64,000 nt of DNA from Eurosta solidaginis (taxonomy: Eukaryota; Arthropoda; Insecta; Diptera; Tephritidae), in contig NC_090322.1 in assembly GCF_040869045.1 (NCBI RefSeq), positions 179,318,672 through 179,382,671 on the forward strand, given 5' to 3'. A program made the translations under genes and the position numbers. Below the pieces are notes generated by a model. It was given only the letters and a program-made list of their open reading frames with translations, searched no databases and was not told the origin of the DNA. Below, piece by piece: positions 46,846 to 57,789 of the stretch. Numbering within the stretch: position 1 is the first letter of the stretch; each line of letters begins with the position of its first letter.

Positions 46846-47464
46846 ATTACACCATATGCTTAGAGTTTTATACTAAGCACTTACGCACAAGCATTCCGCA
46901 CAAATTTCAAACGAACACGAATATCTAAGAATAACTCCCAACCCAGAATACATCGAGCTTTAACTTACAAAGTTGTATTAAGAAATAGCCATTAGTCAAA
47001 GCAAAAAGCCGACAAAAGCTGACGGCTTAACAGTCTTGCAAGTAAGAGAGCAGCACAATAAGTGGCACTCTTAACACAACTGCAGTGTGCGCAATATACA
47101 TGTATATATATGTACCGTTGTATGCAAATATACATATGTACCTACAAACGTTTAGCCCAAACATCTTTTTTTTTTGTTAAATGAATATAAACGCCACCTG
47201 TGCCAATATCGTTGAAATGCAGAGCTACTAAGTAAATGAAACTTTCATGCAAATGCTTTAGTGCTTGCTAAGGCTAATTTCTACAACAATGCAATAACAA
47301 TAAAGAAACACTTCAACTGGAGTTTACAGCAAAGTGATAATATTTCTTAGCTCACGACGGATAATATGAAAAAGCGTTTGAAACATATTGTTGTTGTAAT
47401 AAATTACTTGTAGTTGACGTTTAAGTTTGAACTTTTGCATAAATGTATTAGCATCCACGTACGT
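46846..47464. other. No feature recognised
   Basis: A-rich sequence with ATATGTA simple repeats near 47100-47140. No gene is supported. Confidence 0.5.
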
Positions 47465-47955
47465 TAAACTATATTATGTCATTATATGTTATATTATGTT
47501 AAGTTAAGTTACGATTTTTCACATTATATTACGTTATGTTGTGTTTGATCATTTTAATGTTTTAATTACTACATTGGATATGCTGTGTTTTGTTATTTTT
47601 TACTATGTTATGTTATGTCAAGTTATTTTTGTTTAACTTATTTTTTCTTTTGTTATTTTATGTGTCGTTATGTAAATTTGTGTAATGTTATGTTAAGTTA
47701 TGGTATGATATGTTATGTTGAGTTATGGTATGTTATGTTATTGTATATTATCCTATTATCGGCCATGTCATGTTCTGATATTTAAATTTGTGTTATGTTT
47801 TGTTTTGTTTTGTTTTGTTGGTTAGGTTATGTTATGTTATGATATTTAATTTTATGTTATGTTGCTTTATGGTTTGTATTGTTTTGTTACACTAGGTTAT
47901 ACCATGTTATGGTATGTTTTGCTGTGTTATATATTGTTATGTTATGTTAAACAGA
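47465..47955 (+). repeat. Degenerate TTATG/TTTTG pentamer repeat
   Basis: About 490 bases of TTATGTTATG-like sequence with a TTTTGTTTTG sub-block near 47800-47818. The frame at 47585-47785 is low complexity. Confidence 0.85.
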
Positions 47956-47959
47956 ACAC

Positions 47960-48720
47960 CCTATACACATGTATGCTGATACTTCCAAATAAATAAAATA
48001 AGACGGGCTACTATTTAGAGTGCGATCCAGAATCATTGCAATATCTTTCAGGCGGAAATTTAAACCGTAAAGAAAGCAGCAGAAATTCTGGAAGAAGCTT
48101 GAGCAGCAGTCGCGCCAATGCATATATTGGTATACTACATGCACACTACTTCATCAGGAGGTAGCCTAGAATGCTAACAAGCCTTAGAGGGACATCGAAA
48201 ACGCCCAATCATACATCCATATTGTGTTCCCGATCATAAACGGATATAAGGTAACGAAAAGGCAGATGAGTTGCAAAATGTGGGTGCAACAGTCAATGAA
48301 TCTATGACAGACGTAGAAATCTTTATTATAGAAATAAAAAAGACAGGATCCATCAAGAACGAAATTCGTGGATAGAAACACGTAGCTGCAAAAGTTCTAA
48401 GATCGAATGCAATTCTTAATATATAAGACTTACAAAGTTGTTAATATCTGTAAAGATAGCATACTAACTGTACACTGCCTTCTGCCGTCATATGATTATA
48501 AATAATACCTCGTCAGTAACAGCAGATGTGGAAAGTGTGGGCTGGAAGAAGAAAATGTTGAGCACTAATAGGCGCGGCAGAGTTGTCAGATCTCGAGGAA
48601 GCAATTAAGCTAGGTTCTATATAAGGACGAAAGTGTCTTGTAACATAAGTTCTAGTACCAAATTACGGTTCTTCGTTCGTTTTGTAACTAATTCTGGTAA
48701 AACTATGGACAGATTGAATC
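47960..48720 (+). mobile_element. LOA-like LINE relic: RNase H and zinc knuckle
   Basis: Across several frames: YADTSK (first RNase H Asp), FFQAEI followed by VKKAAEILEEA (the Glu block), then VPDHKRI, a stop, and GNEKADELQNVGAT (the C-terminal Asp block). Near 48527 CGKCGLEEENVEH gives the C-x2-C...H start of the knuckle, and then RGAELSDLEEAIKLGS appears. The order matches the copy at 60575-61590. Stops and short deletions make it inactive. Confidence 0.7.
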
Positions 48721-50557
48721 TATGTGAAATCTTAATTGCTCGGCGAATTCAGCTCTTTTAACCTGTGTTTAGTTTTGCATTTTTAAGTTACGCCATGTCA
48801 CGATATGTTGTCCTAATTTCGATGTAGCAACATATCCATCTTCTCTGCACTACAATTGTTCTCATATAAGTGCTAGCGTCTTTTGTTAAGAGTGGAAAGA
48901 GAAGACCCTACAACCCCTGTTTGGAATCACAGTCCTTCATGACCATAGAACTTCCCGGATATCGTCAATGCCCATGGATTTTTTTTTTTCCTCCAATTTT
49001 AAGCGTCAGGCAATTGGAGAAGAAGTTCGATGTAAATGTGTAAATTTTGATCTGTTATTAATGGTCATTTTGTTGCACGCTTTAATGTTTGGACAAGAAT
49101 AACTACAAGATTCGAATTTGTTAGCTCAGTGAGAGGGGTTTTCAGTCCTATGCTGTCGAATTCGGATAACGATAGAAACGTTTTGTGGAATGGAGCTTTT
49201 CAACTACTCCAATAATGCAAATAATATTTTATCTTCTCCGATACACACCGTTGGTACCATTATTAGCAAATCTTTCAAAAAACCTTTTTTTGTTGGATAC
49301 TCTTAAATTAATTCCAACTTCTCTCGACACCGTCCTTGATGTCGGACAATACATCAGGTATGAGAAAGAGAGTGTGGATTTTTTTTGCTGAAAGAAGACT
49401 TTTCTTCTCGTTTATTCTAAATTTCTTTCTGCGTTTTCAATCATTGTTGCCCCTTCTGACATTGTTGCCCCTTCTGACATTGTTGCCCCTGTGTTGTATC
49501 AAAGATAGATACACTATATTACATTAACGGTGACTTAGCTGCCTTACCGAGAAAACTTCAATTTTTTTTCGTTAATGATGCTACCGATCACGTCAGGGTC
49601 CACCTTTGCGCTCCTTTTTCCATGACAGAGAAAGCAAATTGGTCAAAGCTAAATCTGATTTCAAAGCAAAAACGTTTTACATCAAAGCTTAGGACTCCTT
49701 GCTTGTTGCAGCAATTGTTGTTGTATTTGTTAATAATCCTACAAATAACCCATTGGCATAGCAGTTGTTGTAGGAATTGTTGCCTGCCACTACTGTCGCT
49801 GTTAACTCTAGTAAATGATGAATGTGCTAAGTTGCGTATACTTAAGTGAACAAAACAACGCTAATGTTGCAAAAACAGAACAACATGCATCACAAACCCT
49901 TATAACAAAAACAACAATGCCAAAACCTAAGCAGCTAAAAGGTAGATAAATATCCTGCATAAACCAAATTAAGATGGTTGTCAAAATAAATTTTGCAGCC
50001 CAAATAAAAGCAACACTGTCGTAGTAAGTACGTTTCCATAGATCCTTGAAGTATGCTGCAGCAATTACCAAGCGTTCGACAGCTAAATGCACGTTCTTAC
50101 AAAGTGCCGTGCAACAAGCGTCAATAACGTAACAATATCCGTGTCTTGTACTTCAACATCAACTACATCTATCTACTACATAACCCTACCCATAGCAGCG
50201 ACAACAAAATTAATTGCAAACGCCATTAGCCAAAACAACTTCTAAGCGCCACCAACTGTTTACAATGGCAGATTGCTGCTGAAGACAAAAAAAAAGTTCT
50301 ATGTACACATTAATGAGATACTGTTTGTGACGTCATGCTTGCAACCGTATGCTGCAACTTCGTATGCAATAATTTAACACATGCTGGTGTTGTGCTTAAT
50401 GTAAACTGCCACTAAAGAGGCGAAAGCTAAGCAATATGCGCTTCAATGTATGTTATGGCAATTGCTTATGGCAACATTAGCATTAATGTAAGCACCAACA
50501 CATTTCCATTCGTACATATTCAGTGCAAGTGTTTCGCTCTTCGACCTATGTTTATAT
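48721..50557. other. No gene or transposon recognised
   Basis: Contains three copies of an 18-base CATTGTTGCCCCTTCTGA unit (about 49442-49493) and CAACAA-rich sequence. The 94-codon minus frame at 49808-50092 is hydrophobic but has no recognised family and no start or context support. Confidence 0.5.
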
Positions 50558-50631
50558 TAGGGTGGACCAAAAAAAAAAGCAAGTTAATGTTACGGCCACA
50601 TAATATTGTTGCAATGTATCTCTTTAAGCTC

Positions 50632-50720
50632 GTTGAACTGGCGGGTCTATAAAGACCTCACATAAACTGAATGCGTCCAAAGTGTTACCAGACTTTATTT
50701 GATGACCAAACGGAAATTTC
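50632..50720 (-). repeat. LOA-type 3' UTR fragment
   Basis: GTTGAACTGGCGGGTCTATA through GTGTTACCAGACTTTATTTG parallels 57797-57880 (GTTGAACTGGCCGGTCCATG ... GTGTTACCAGAAGTTTG), the 3' region of the minus-strand LOA copy. Confidence 0.6.
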
Positions 50721-50754
50721 GAGCCTCGCTAGACTCCTTAACGAACCTAAGTGA

Positions 50755-51245
50755 CTTCCTTTGCTTGGTTTCAGAGCAGAGCGATATTGAAAGGAATGAA
50801 TTTGCAGATGAGATGGCCAAACAAGGTTCCTAAATCATTATAAGCAAGGCGGACAGCTGCATGTGACCACCGCTGGGTTCTCTCCTAAGAAAATCGACTT
50901 GCTGTGGACCATCCAGGATGATTTAACCCACAAGATCCCTATGGCGATGTTTTGGGTGGGAAAACAACTAGCTTCCTTTTCAAGCTAAACAAATATGCTG
51001 TGGGAATATAGGCCGTTGCGCTATTGCGCCAATGCTCTGACGTTGGCGAATACTAAAAAGCTTCTTCAGCAGAAAATGTCAGAATAAGGAGGTAGAGAAG
51101 CCGCTTCATCACTTTTTTTGCCGACGTCTAGGAGTGCAAAGAAGACTTCTTATATTTCTGGGTGCACGATTTTTCGACTGATTGGCAGAGGTATATTCGT
51201 ACTTGCGTTCAACAGAGAAAGTACATGGTTTGGTGAGAGCCACTA
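50755..51245 (+). mobile_element. LOA-like LINE relic: RNase H end and C-terminus
   Basis: LVSEQSDIERNEFADEMAKQ followed by GS and a stop matches the RNase H block WVPGHSDIxGNxxADxLA. Later, RRLGVQRRLLIFLGARFFD and YLRSTEKVHGLVRAT match the post-knuckle C-terminal helix region. It is interrupted by stops, and its 5' part is replaced by the minus-oriented 3' UTR piece. Confidence 0.65.
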
Positions 51246-51715
51246 GGAATTAACCTAGTTGGACGAATGTGCCTTCACCCGGCAGTTTTTTCCGAAGGGT
51301 GCATTATATTTTCTTCCATATGAAACGCGCATATCTTGAAACTCGAGTTTCCTTCAAGCAAAACATCTGATGTATTGCAGGGATTTTCCTAATTAAAATC
51401 TTAGATTTTCATATGTCTGCTACAAGTTTACTTAGGGGTACTCTCAATGCATATTTTAATAAAAACGTGTTATCTTAGCCTTTTGTATAGAAAAAAATTG
51501 TCAAAAATTAATGCGAATTTTCAGAGACTCATACTTTCGATAACTGATTGAGCTAAAAACCTGCAAACTCAAAATAATTCAGAAAGCTCCAGACATTTAA
51601 AAAAATATCAGTTTGTGTTTGTTTGATCGCTATGACATTCATCACATTGTTTACAAGGATCAAATGGTGGAAGAGGTCAACATTAGCTGAGATCGCTGCT
51701 AAACTTTATTATAAA

Positions 51716-52376
51716 AATAAGTAAGGACGGGAATGTCTTCTGTGCCGAAGACTTCATACCTTTCATGAATGGGGCTGAACAGTAATCTTATCCCGTTCAA
51801 AATCTCCAAATAATCGGATGTATAAGATAAGAAATATATAGTGAACACATGTGCATACCTAAACGATTTTTGAGATAAATATAAAATAAAAAATGCCAAA
51901 AACCCCCTTATCTGAACGATCGGGTGTATGGGATATATATTATATATAGCTCCGATCGAAATGATTTTTACAGGAAATCTTCCATGACATATTAGAATAT
52001 ATATCACCAAGTTTCACGTTTTTATATTAAAAACTAAGGGAGAAATGGCGAAAAATCTTTCTATCTGAACGATCGGTTGTATGGGATAGGTATATACTAT
52101 ATACATCTAGCTCCGATCAAAGTGATTTTTTCAGGTAATCTTCTATGATATATTAGAATAAATATCATCAAGTTTAAAGTTTTTATATTAGAAATTAAGG
52201 GAGAAATTGCGACAGATAGATGGACGCACAGACGGACGGACATGGCTATATTAACTCAGTTCGTCGCCCTGATAAATTCGGTATACTTTATGGTGAGTCT
52301 ATCTTCTATATTTCTCAACGTTACAAACATCGGACCAAAGTTAATATACTATTTCATGTTCATTAAAGGTATAATA
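51716..52376 (+). repeat. GATCGG...GACGGACATGGCT dispersed repeat, complete copy
   Basis: Begins AAGTAAGGACGGGAATGTCT with a GTCTTC/GAAGAC hairpin and has two ~153-bp tandem units starting CTGAACGATCGG (about 51912 and 52065). It then has GACGGACGGACATGGCTATA and ends CATGTTCATTAAAGGTATAA. The layout (hairpin near an AAGTAAGGA end, central tandem units, GACGGA microsatellite) parallels the Helentron-like elements, which also begin AAGTAAGGA. Confidence 0.6.
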
Positions 52377-53042
52377 AGTTTCAATTGTAAATAAATTTGC
52401 GGGTGCAGTGGAATAAGTAAATTAGAAGAAATGTTTAACACAACAACACAACCCAAAGCTCATAAATTAATACTTGTTATACAAAAAATAAAATTTGAAT
52501 TTTTTTTGTCTCGCCCTAATGTACATTCGCCTGTTACTCTACATATCTATGTAGATCAAGTAAGGGTAAGTTAAGGAACTTTATATAATAGGACTGAAAC
52601 AGCAATACAAGAAAAAGATAGAGAATCAATTTAGCAAAAAAGATAAAACTTAGCTACTTCATAAATGCGCTTCAAATAAATTTACGTCGATATTGCCACC
52701 TCTACTTTAGTGTCTTTAAGTGAAGTGATGTCCTTAACAATTCTACTTTACGATTAACTTAAGACTTCCATCGTAGCTTTCTGTGTATTTTTACCGTTTT
52801 AGGATCATCTTCATAATAGTTCAAGATTGTTTTCAAAAACACTTTAGAATTGTGTTGAGCATTGTTTTGAAACTAATTGTTTTATAGATCATTTTTAAAC
52901 CACCTATGTATCATTTTGGGATTATTTTCGGATTTTTTCGCAGTTGTTTGCGTATTCATTTTGGAATGATTTAAAGACTTTTCATGTTAATTAGAGTTCG
53001 CCCAGTGGTTGAAATTTAACTACAACAGAATGCACTATATCC
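52377..53042. other. No feature recognised
   Basis: AT-rich sequence between a dispersed repeat and a polypyrimidine tract. Confidence 0.5.
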
Positions 53043-53350
53043 TTGCTTTCTCGTCTTTCCTTTTTGTTCATCTCCTTTCCTTTGTTTTCCTCTCATCTCC
53101 GTTCCTTTCACCTTCATAACTGTGTCTTCATTCCTTTACTTACCTTTTCTTCCCCCTCCGTTGCTTTGCTTTCCTTTCATTTTATTTCCTTTCTTTTCCT
53201 CTCCTTTCCGTTTATTTCCCTTCCCTTCCTTTATTTCATTAAATTTTTTTCTTTTTTTCTGTTTTAACTAAATTTATTTTATTTTATTTTTTTTTAATTT
53301 TATTTTATTTTATTTTATTTTTTTTTAATTTAATTTTATTTTTTTTTATT
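53043..53350 (+). repeat. Polypyrimidine then TTTTA simple repeat
   Basis: 53043-53240 is CTTTCCTTTC-like with no long purine run, passing into TTTTATTTTATTTTA. The frame at 53043-53267 is low complexity (Ser/Phe/Leu). Confidence 0.85.
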
Positions 53351-53734
53351 TAATTTAATTTTGTTTTGTTTAAAATCACTTTAGTTTGTTGCATTTTATT
53401 AGCGAGCGTATAGTGCAATATTTGTTTCAGCCGACAAAACGAATTATTACCCCAACTCAATATTCTCGTTTGTTTTTGTAAACACTTTGAATATCAACAA
53501 AGGAAATTACACATTTAGTCATATTCGCTGACTCTCGTGTTTAACTTCTAACAAACATTTGCATTAAATCTACTGGCTTTTTACAGCATAACAACATCAC
53601 CAAAACACTGTGTTCGAAGTGTGAGTGTTAACATCATCATAGTATAAATACGCCTTTGTCATTGCTAGTGGTGCCGTTTTTAAATTAATATATTAGCGCT
53701 GTACTTAAATTTTAAAACATTTTTTTTTTAATGG

Positions 53735-53937
53735 CAGGTTGGAGGGGAAAACGTTTTGTGCTCATCCTTTGTGCTTTCCAGGCTGGAATTACAGCTAATG
53801 AGAGTGATACGGCTATCAGATCTAGGAGAAGCAAGTTGCCAAGAGGATGGGGTTATTTTAAACCATACATAGCTCTTGATTAATGATAGAGCTTTTCAGT
53901 TCGTTCGTTAAATCAACATCTGGTAATACTACGGAAT
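53735..53937 (+). mobile_element. LOA-like LINE 3' fragment
   Basis: The translation ENVLCSSFVLSRLELQLMRV followed by IRLSDLGEAS matches CPALARLRLQLLGVTQLSDL of the copy at 58043-58372. The following TTCGTTCGTTAAATC...GGTAATACTACGGA also matches 48680-48715. The relic ends where RTE sequence begins. Confidence 0.6.
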
Positions 53938-54574
53938 CCCATTTCAAAATAGTAAAATACTTCGTTTATTTGGGAACCAGTTTCAACACTAGCAACAAGA
54001 TCAGCACTAAAATCCAGCGAAGAATCAATCTTGCCAATAAATGCTACTTTGGACTAGGTAGGCAATTGAAAGTTCTCTCTCGGCGAACGAAAATCATGAT
54101 CTACAAGTCACTTATCGTACCCGTCCTGCTATATGGGGCAGAAGCATGGACCATGACAACAGCAGATGAAGCGGCTTTGGGAGTGTTCGAAAGAAAACTG
54201 CTTCGAAAGATTTATGGACCTCTACGCGTTGGCGATGGCGAGTACCGAAGAAGATTAAATGATGCGCTGTACGAGCTATACGTAGACATCCACATAGTCC
54301 AGCGAATCAAAACGCAGTTGCTGCGCTGGCTAGGCCATGTTATGCGAAAGAAAGATGATGCTCCGGCCAAGAAAGTGTTTCTACCGGAACCCGTCTATGG
54401 AAGCAGAGGTAGAGGGTGGCCCCCACTCCATTGGAAGGACCAGGTGGAAAACAATTTAAACTCCCTTGGTGTGACCAATTGGCGCCGGTTGGCGGAGCGA
54501 AGGAGCGCCTGGCGTGCCTTGTTGGACGGCCATAACCGTTTAGGCGGTTAAGCGCCAATTAAGTAAGTAAGTAA
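53938..54574 (+). mobile_element. 5'-truncated RTE-like LINE, intact C-terminal frame
   Basis: The best RTE piece here. An open frame of 222 codons (53883-54551) has its first 18 or so codons in the adjoining LOA tail; RTE proper starts at SHFKIVKYFVYLGTS. It continues with IQRRINLANKCYFGLGRQLK, LYGAEAWTMTTADEAALGVF, LRKIYGPLRVGDGEYRRRLN, IVQRIKTQLLRWLGHVM, and PLHWKDQVENNLNSLG to a natural stop. This is the domain after the RT in RTE-clade LINEs. The RT and endonuclease are absent. The 3' end GGCGGTTAAGCGCCAATT with AAGTAAGTAAGTAA is complete. The intact frame suggests a young insertion. Confidence 0.85.
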
Positions 54575-55930
54575 CACTACGGACTTATTAATCTACATAT
54601 ATGAAGTACTCATGGACGGAACAGTACAACATTACCAACCAACTTGCCTATTTATATATGGATATCCTAATGGTGGACTGGACAGTTTGGAAAGTGTTTA
54701 CAGCAGCGAGGCTATGCCGCAATTTTCTATGTATATGTTTGTTATCTTCGTCCGGATGGAGCGGCGGATACAGTCTAGTTTTTCACAATTGCTATAGGCC
54801 AAATATGCTCTGCTCTTCTCTTGCTGTGCAGTGTATATAATATTGAAATGAACGTAGTAAAACTAAACTTACATAAGCTTTTAGCTAAAGATTTCAAATT
54901 TATACATATTTTTACTGCAAAATTTTACTTCAACTTACCGACAGGACTTTCTTCATTCCAAAATGAATCATCCAGTGTGTAATCAGCCTCTGCAAAGATA
55001 ACATAAAAGAAAAAAAACGAAAACTAATTAGTAGGTGCATAGTTGTAAGCAGTAATTACTATTTTGTATAAATATTCTTATTTTGACTACAATTAAACCA
55101 AAATTTCATTTAGCCCTCACTCTCTTATTAAAATTTTCGTTTCACACTAAATTTGCACAAAATATGATTTGATTGTTTTTTTGCTATAAAAATAGGTACT
55201 TTTTACCTAACGAGGTACAAGCCATTAAATGATAAATAATAAAGATGAAAATTGTTTTTGTTGTAATAATTACTAAAATGCAAATGTTGCTAAGTAAACG
55301 AATTTTGTAAATCCACTAAAAGAGTCTCATTAAAAACGCATTTGAAACTAGACTCACAATATGAACTAGCGCATTATTGTTTGTAATGCCGGTATGTATG
55401 TATTTGTGTATGAATATTCGACAAAGAGCAGTAGAGAGATATTGCACCGTTATAACAAGTGCACTTAATTAACATAGCACATAACTTTGCAATTATTTTG
55501 AAATAATTGAAAATGAAAATGGAATAACTACTTTGTACACTGTTAAAAGTTCGAGCTTTAATGTGAAAGTTGTTGTTATTATTAGACTTGGTTTTCAGTA
55601 AAACACGCAGAACTATAATGGAAGGTTTCCAATTTAGTAAAAAAGTTAAAAAAAAAATGCATAAACTGATGTATGGCTAGAAATTTGGGCTAAAATTTTT
55701 AACAGTGTATAAAATTTAATAAGATGCAGTGTAATTGCAAAAGATCGCAAAAAACAATTCCCGGAACTGATATTTTAAATTTAAACAATTATTTACTTGT
55801 CACTCTTTAAATAACTGTTACTTACGGGTACTGCTAGTTTCAATTTTTCCCAAAGAACGACCGTTTTACAAGCAAAATAAAAGGAATGGTCAGAGCACCA
55901 AAAAAACTGCAAACGTATTGATGAATTACC
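54575..55930. other. Low-repeat stretch containing a candidate exon
   Basis: No transposon family was recognised apart from AT-rich simple sequence. It is one of the longer low-transposon stretches and contains the candidate exon at 54939-54989. Confidence 0.5.
54939..54989 (-). CDS. Candidate 51-nt internal exon of a host gene
   Basis: On the minus strand a strong acceptor (TACTAAT branch-point-like word about 40 bases upstream, then TTTTCGTTTTTTTTCTTT and ATGTTATCTTTGCAG) precedes 51 nt that end in CG before GTAAGTTG, a consensus donor. The phase that starts after a split codon reads ADYTLDDSFWNEESPV, an acidic, coding-like sequence. A second phase is also open (RLITHWMIHFGMKKVLS) and the third has a stop. 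Length is a multiple of three, so skipping would keep the frame. The protein was not recognised. Chance splice-like pairs are expected a few times in 64 kb, so this needs conservation or RNA evidence. If real, much of the window is intronic to a minus-strand gene. Confidence 0.4.
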
Positions 55931-55934
55931 GGCT

Positions 55935-56440
55935 TTTATCGAATTTTTATCGATTTTTTATCAACATGTTTTCAATGTGTTATCGAAAAAATATCGAATA
56001 GTTATAGATTTTTTATACAAAATATATCGATTTATTTTAGAAAAAATATCGACTACCTACCAAAAAATTTCGATTTGTTATTGACAACTTTCCATAACTA
56101 ATCGATATTTTTTCGATTAGAAATAATCTTTTAATTAAAAAAAATCTATATTTTTTAGATAGATAACGTTTTTTAGATAAAAAAAACCGATATTTTCCAA
56201 AAAAAAATTAATATTTTTGCGACATATGTAGATAATTTTTCGATAAAAATCGATATTTACCGTTAACTAATCGAAAGTTTTCTATAAAAAAATTTAAGTA
56301 TTGCCCAAAAAAACAAATCGATAATTTTTCTATCCCAATCTATAACTTTTCCATAGCCAATCGATACAACTCTTCGGAAACAGCTGTTATTTATAACAAA
56401 CCGATAGCTCGTCGATTACAATCCCGTACCAATAACAGTC
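55935..56440. repeat. CGAT-rich degenerate array
   Basis: About 20 CGAT words in 500 bases, many as ATCGAT or TATCGA (for example 55949, 56097, 56251 and 56359 areas), embedded in A/T runs. It is a degenerate short tandem repeat with TATCGATTTTTT as the dominant form. CGATA and TATCGATA are the recognition words of the Drosophila proteins BEAF-32 and DREF. Function here is unproven. Confidence 0.6.
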
Positions 56441-56454
56441 CGATAATGTTTCAT

Positions 56455-56820
56455 TTTCAGAAATTATCTTAATAACTCAAAAAAATACCGAAATTATCTC
56501 GAAATATTCGATAATATCATACCGTAACTATTTCAAAATGGCTCCAGAATTATCCCACGATGTCTCTGAACAATCTCAAAATAGTTCCGAAATAATTCTG
56601 AAACTCTCCCGCAATAATCGGGCAAATAATCCCAAAATGTTCCCAAACACAATCATGAAATTTATCTCGAAATAGTAACTAAAACAATGCCGAAATTATC
56701 TCAAAATAGTCCCAGAATGATCCCAAAACTACTACAAAAACAGTTTTGCCACAAAACTATTCACGAACAATCCCGAAATTATCTAAAAAAAAATCCTTGT
56801 ATGACCCCAAAAATATACAA
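56455..56820. repeat. Degenerate ATCCCGAAATTATCTCAAAATAG repeat
   Basis: Repeating words CCCGAAATTATCTC, CAAAATAGTCCCAGAATGA and CGAAATAATTCTGAAACT form an imperfect ~24-base periodic block directly after the CGAT-rich array. Confidence 0.6.
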
Positions 56821-57052
56821 TCGTGACGGTGTGTGATTTTTAAATTTTAAGGATTAAAAATTATTTGCAGACCCTTATGTTTGGTTTATGTTAATTCTAA
56901 TAGACCTGACGCGAGATTTATCATTCCCGAAACCTATTTGGGTCACAAAGTAACAATTTTAAATATAAACCTCAGGCAATAAATCACACATTAAAAAAAC
57001 ATTCGTAATAGAGCGAATTATTTTTTCTCGTTAACCGTTATATGTGATAAAT

Positions 57053-57414
57053 TAAAAAAAAAAAAATACAAGGCGCGATAAGCTCCGAAAAGATTTAAGG
57101 CCTAGCTTCTTTTCCAATTTACGTCGTGCTCCTTTTTAATTTTCCCTATAAATTGACGGAACGGGACCTACATGTTTTACGTCGCCTTCAAACGGCATCT
57201 GGAGTGCATATGAGTTTCCACTGAGAAGTTTATCATGGAAGAAATACACTCGGAGCGTTTGCCAAATCACTTCCGAGGGACGACACCGATCGAAAAAACT
57301 TTTTTTAATTTGAAAAACTTGTCTCTAAATTTTTGATGTTGCTTTTCCGGGGCTTGAATGCATGATCTTCGGTTTGCTAGACGGTGCGCGCTACCACTAC
57401 ACCACGGCGGCCGC
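57053..57414 (-). mobile_element. tRNA-derived SINE, copy 3
   Basis: The minus strand begins GCGGCCGCCG with A-box-like TGGTGTAGTGGTAGCGCG and a weaker B-box GCATTCAAGCCCC. It then has the same body as 31543-31905 (TCGGAAGTGATTTGGCAAAC, TAAAACATGTAGGTCCCG, TCGGAGCTTATCGCGCCTTG) and an A-rich tail. It is more diverged from copy 1 than copy 2 is. Confidence 0.8.
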
Positions 57415-57789
57415 GTGTTATGTTAAATTGTAATTACTCGATAAAGCTTAATACGCATAAAGTCCAAAAACGCATATACATAGATTGTAGCGTTAAATTT
57501 TTTTACAATTTTCAGAGTGATTATCACACATTATGTTTGCGGTGAAACATGAATCTGCGCACTATTATTCGCTGCAACATATTCGTGCCTATACATTCAT
57601 GGGCCGAGCCGCCCACAATTTCAAACTTGTACAATCACCAAACTTACTGAATATTACATTTCGTTGAGCAATAATTTTGCAGATCCACAGCTCAATCTTG
57701 TCTTTTCTGAAGATAAATATCGATTCAATCTAATAACTCCGCCTGGTTCTATCTCAACCACGTAATGGCAAAATGTCAAGTTTTCAGGG

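Larger units (their letters stand above)
50558..52518. mobile_element. Possible TA-flanked TIR element holding other repeats
   Basis: Left end TA + GGGTGGACCAAAAAAA (50558 on), right end TTTTTTTGTCTCGCCC + TA (to 52518). The ends are imperfect inverted repeats with about four mismatches in 16. If real, the element has been filled by LOA pieces and a complete GATCGG-family repeat. The right end could equally be coincidence. Confidence 0.25.

Noticed and set aside
49808..50092. 94-codon hydrophobic minus-strand frame
   Set aside because: Hydrophobicity results from AAC/CAA-rich plus-strand sequence read in antisense. No family, splice or start support.
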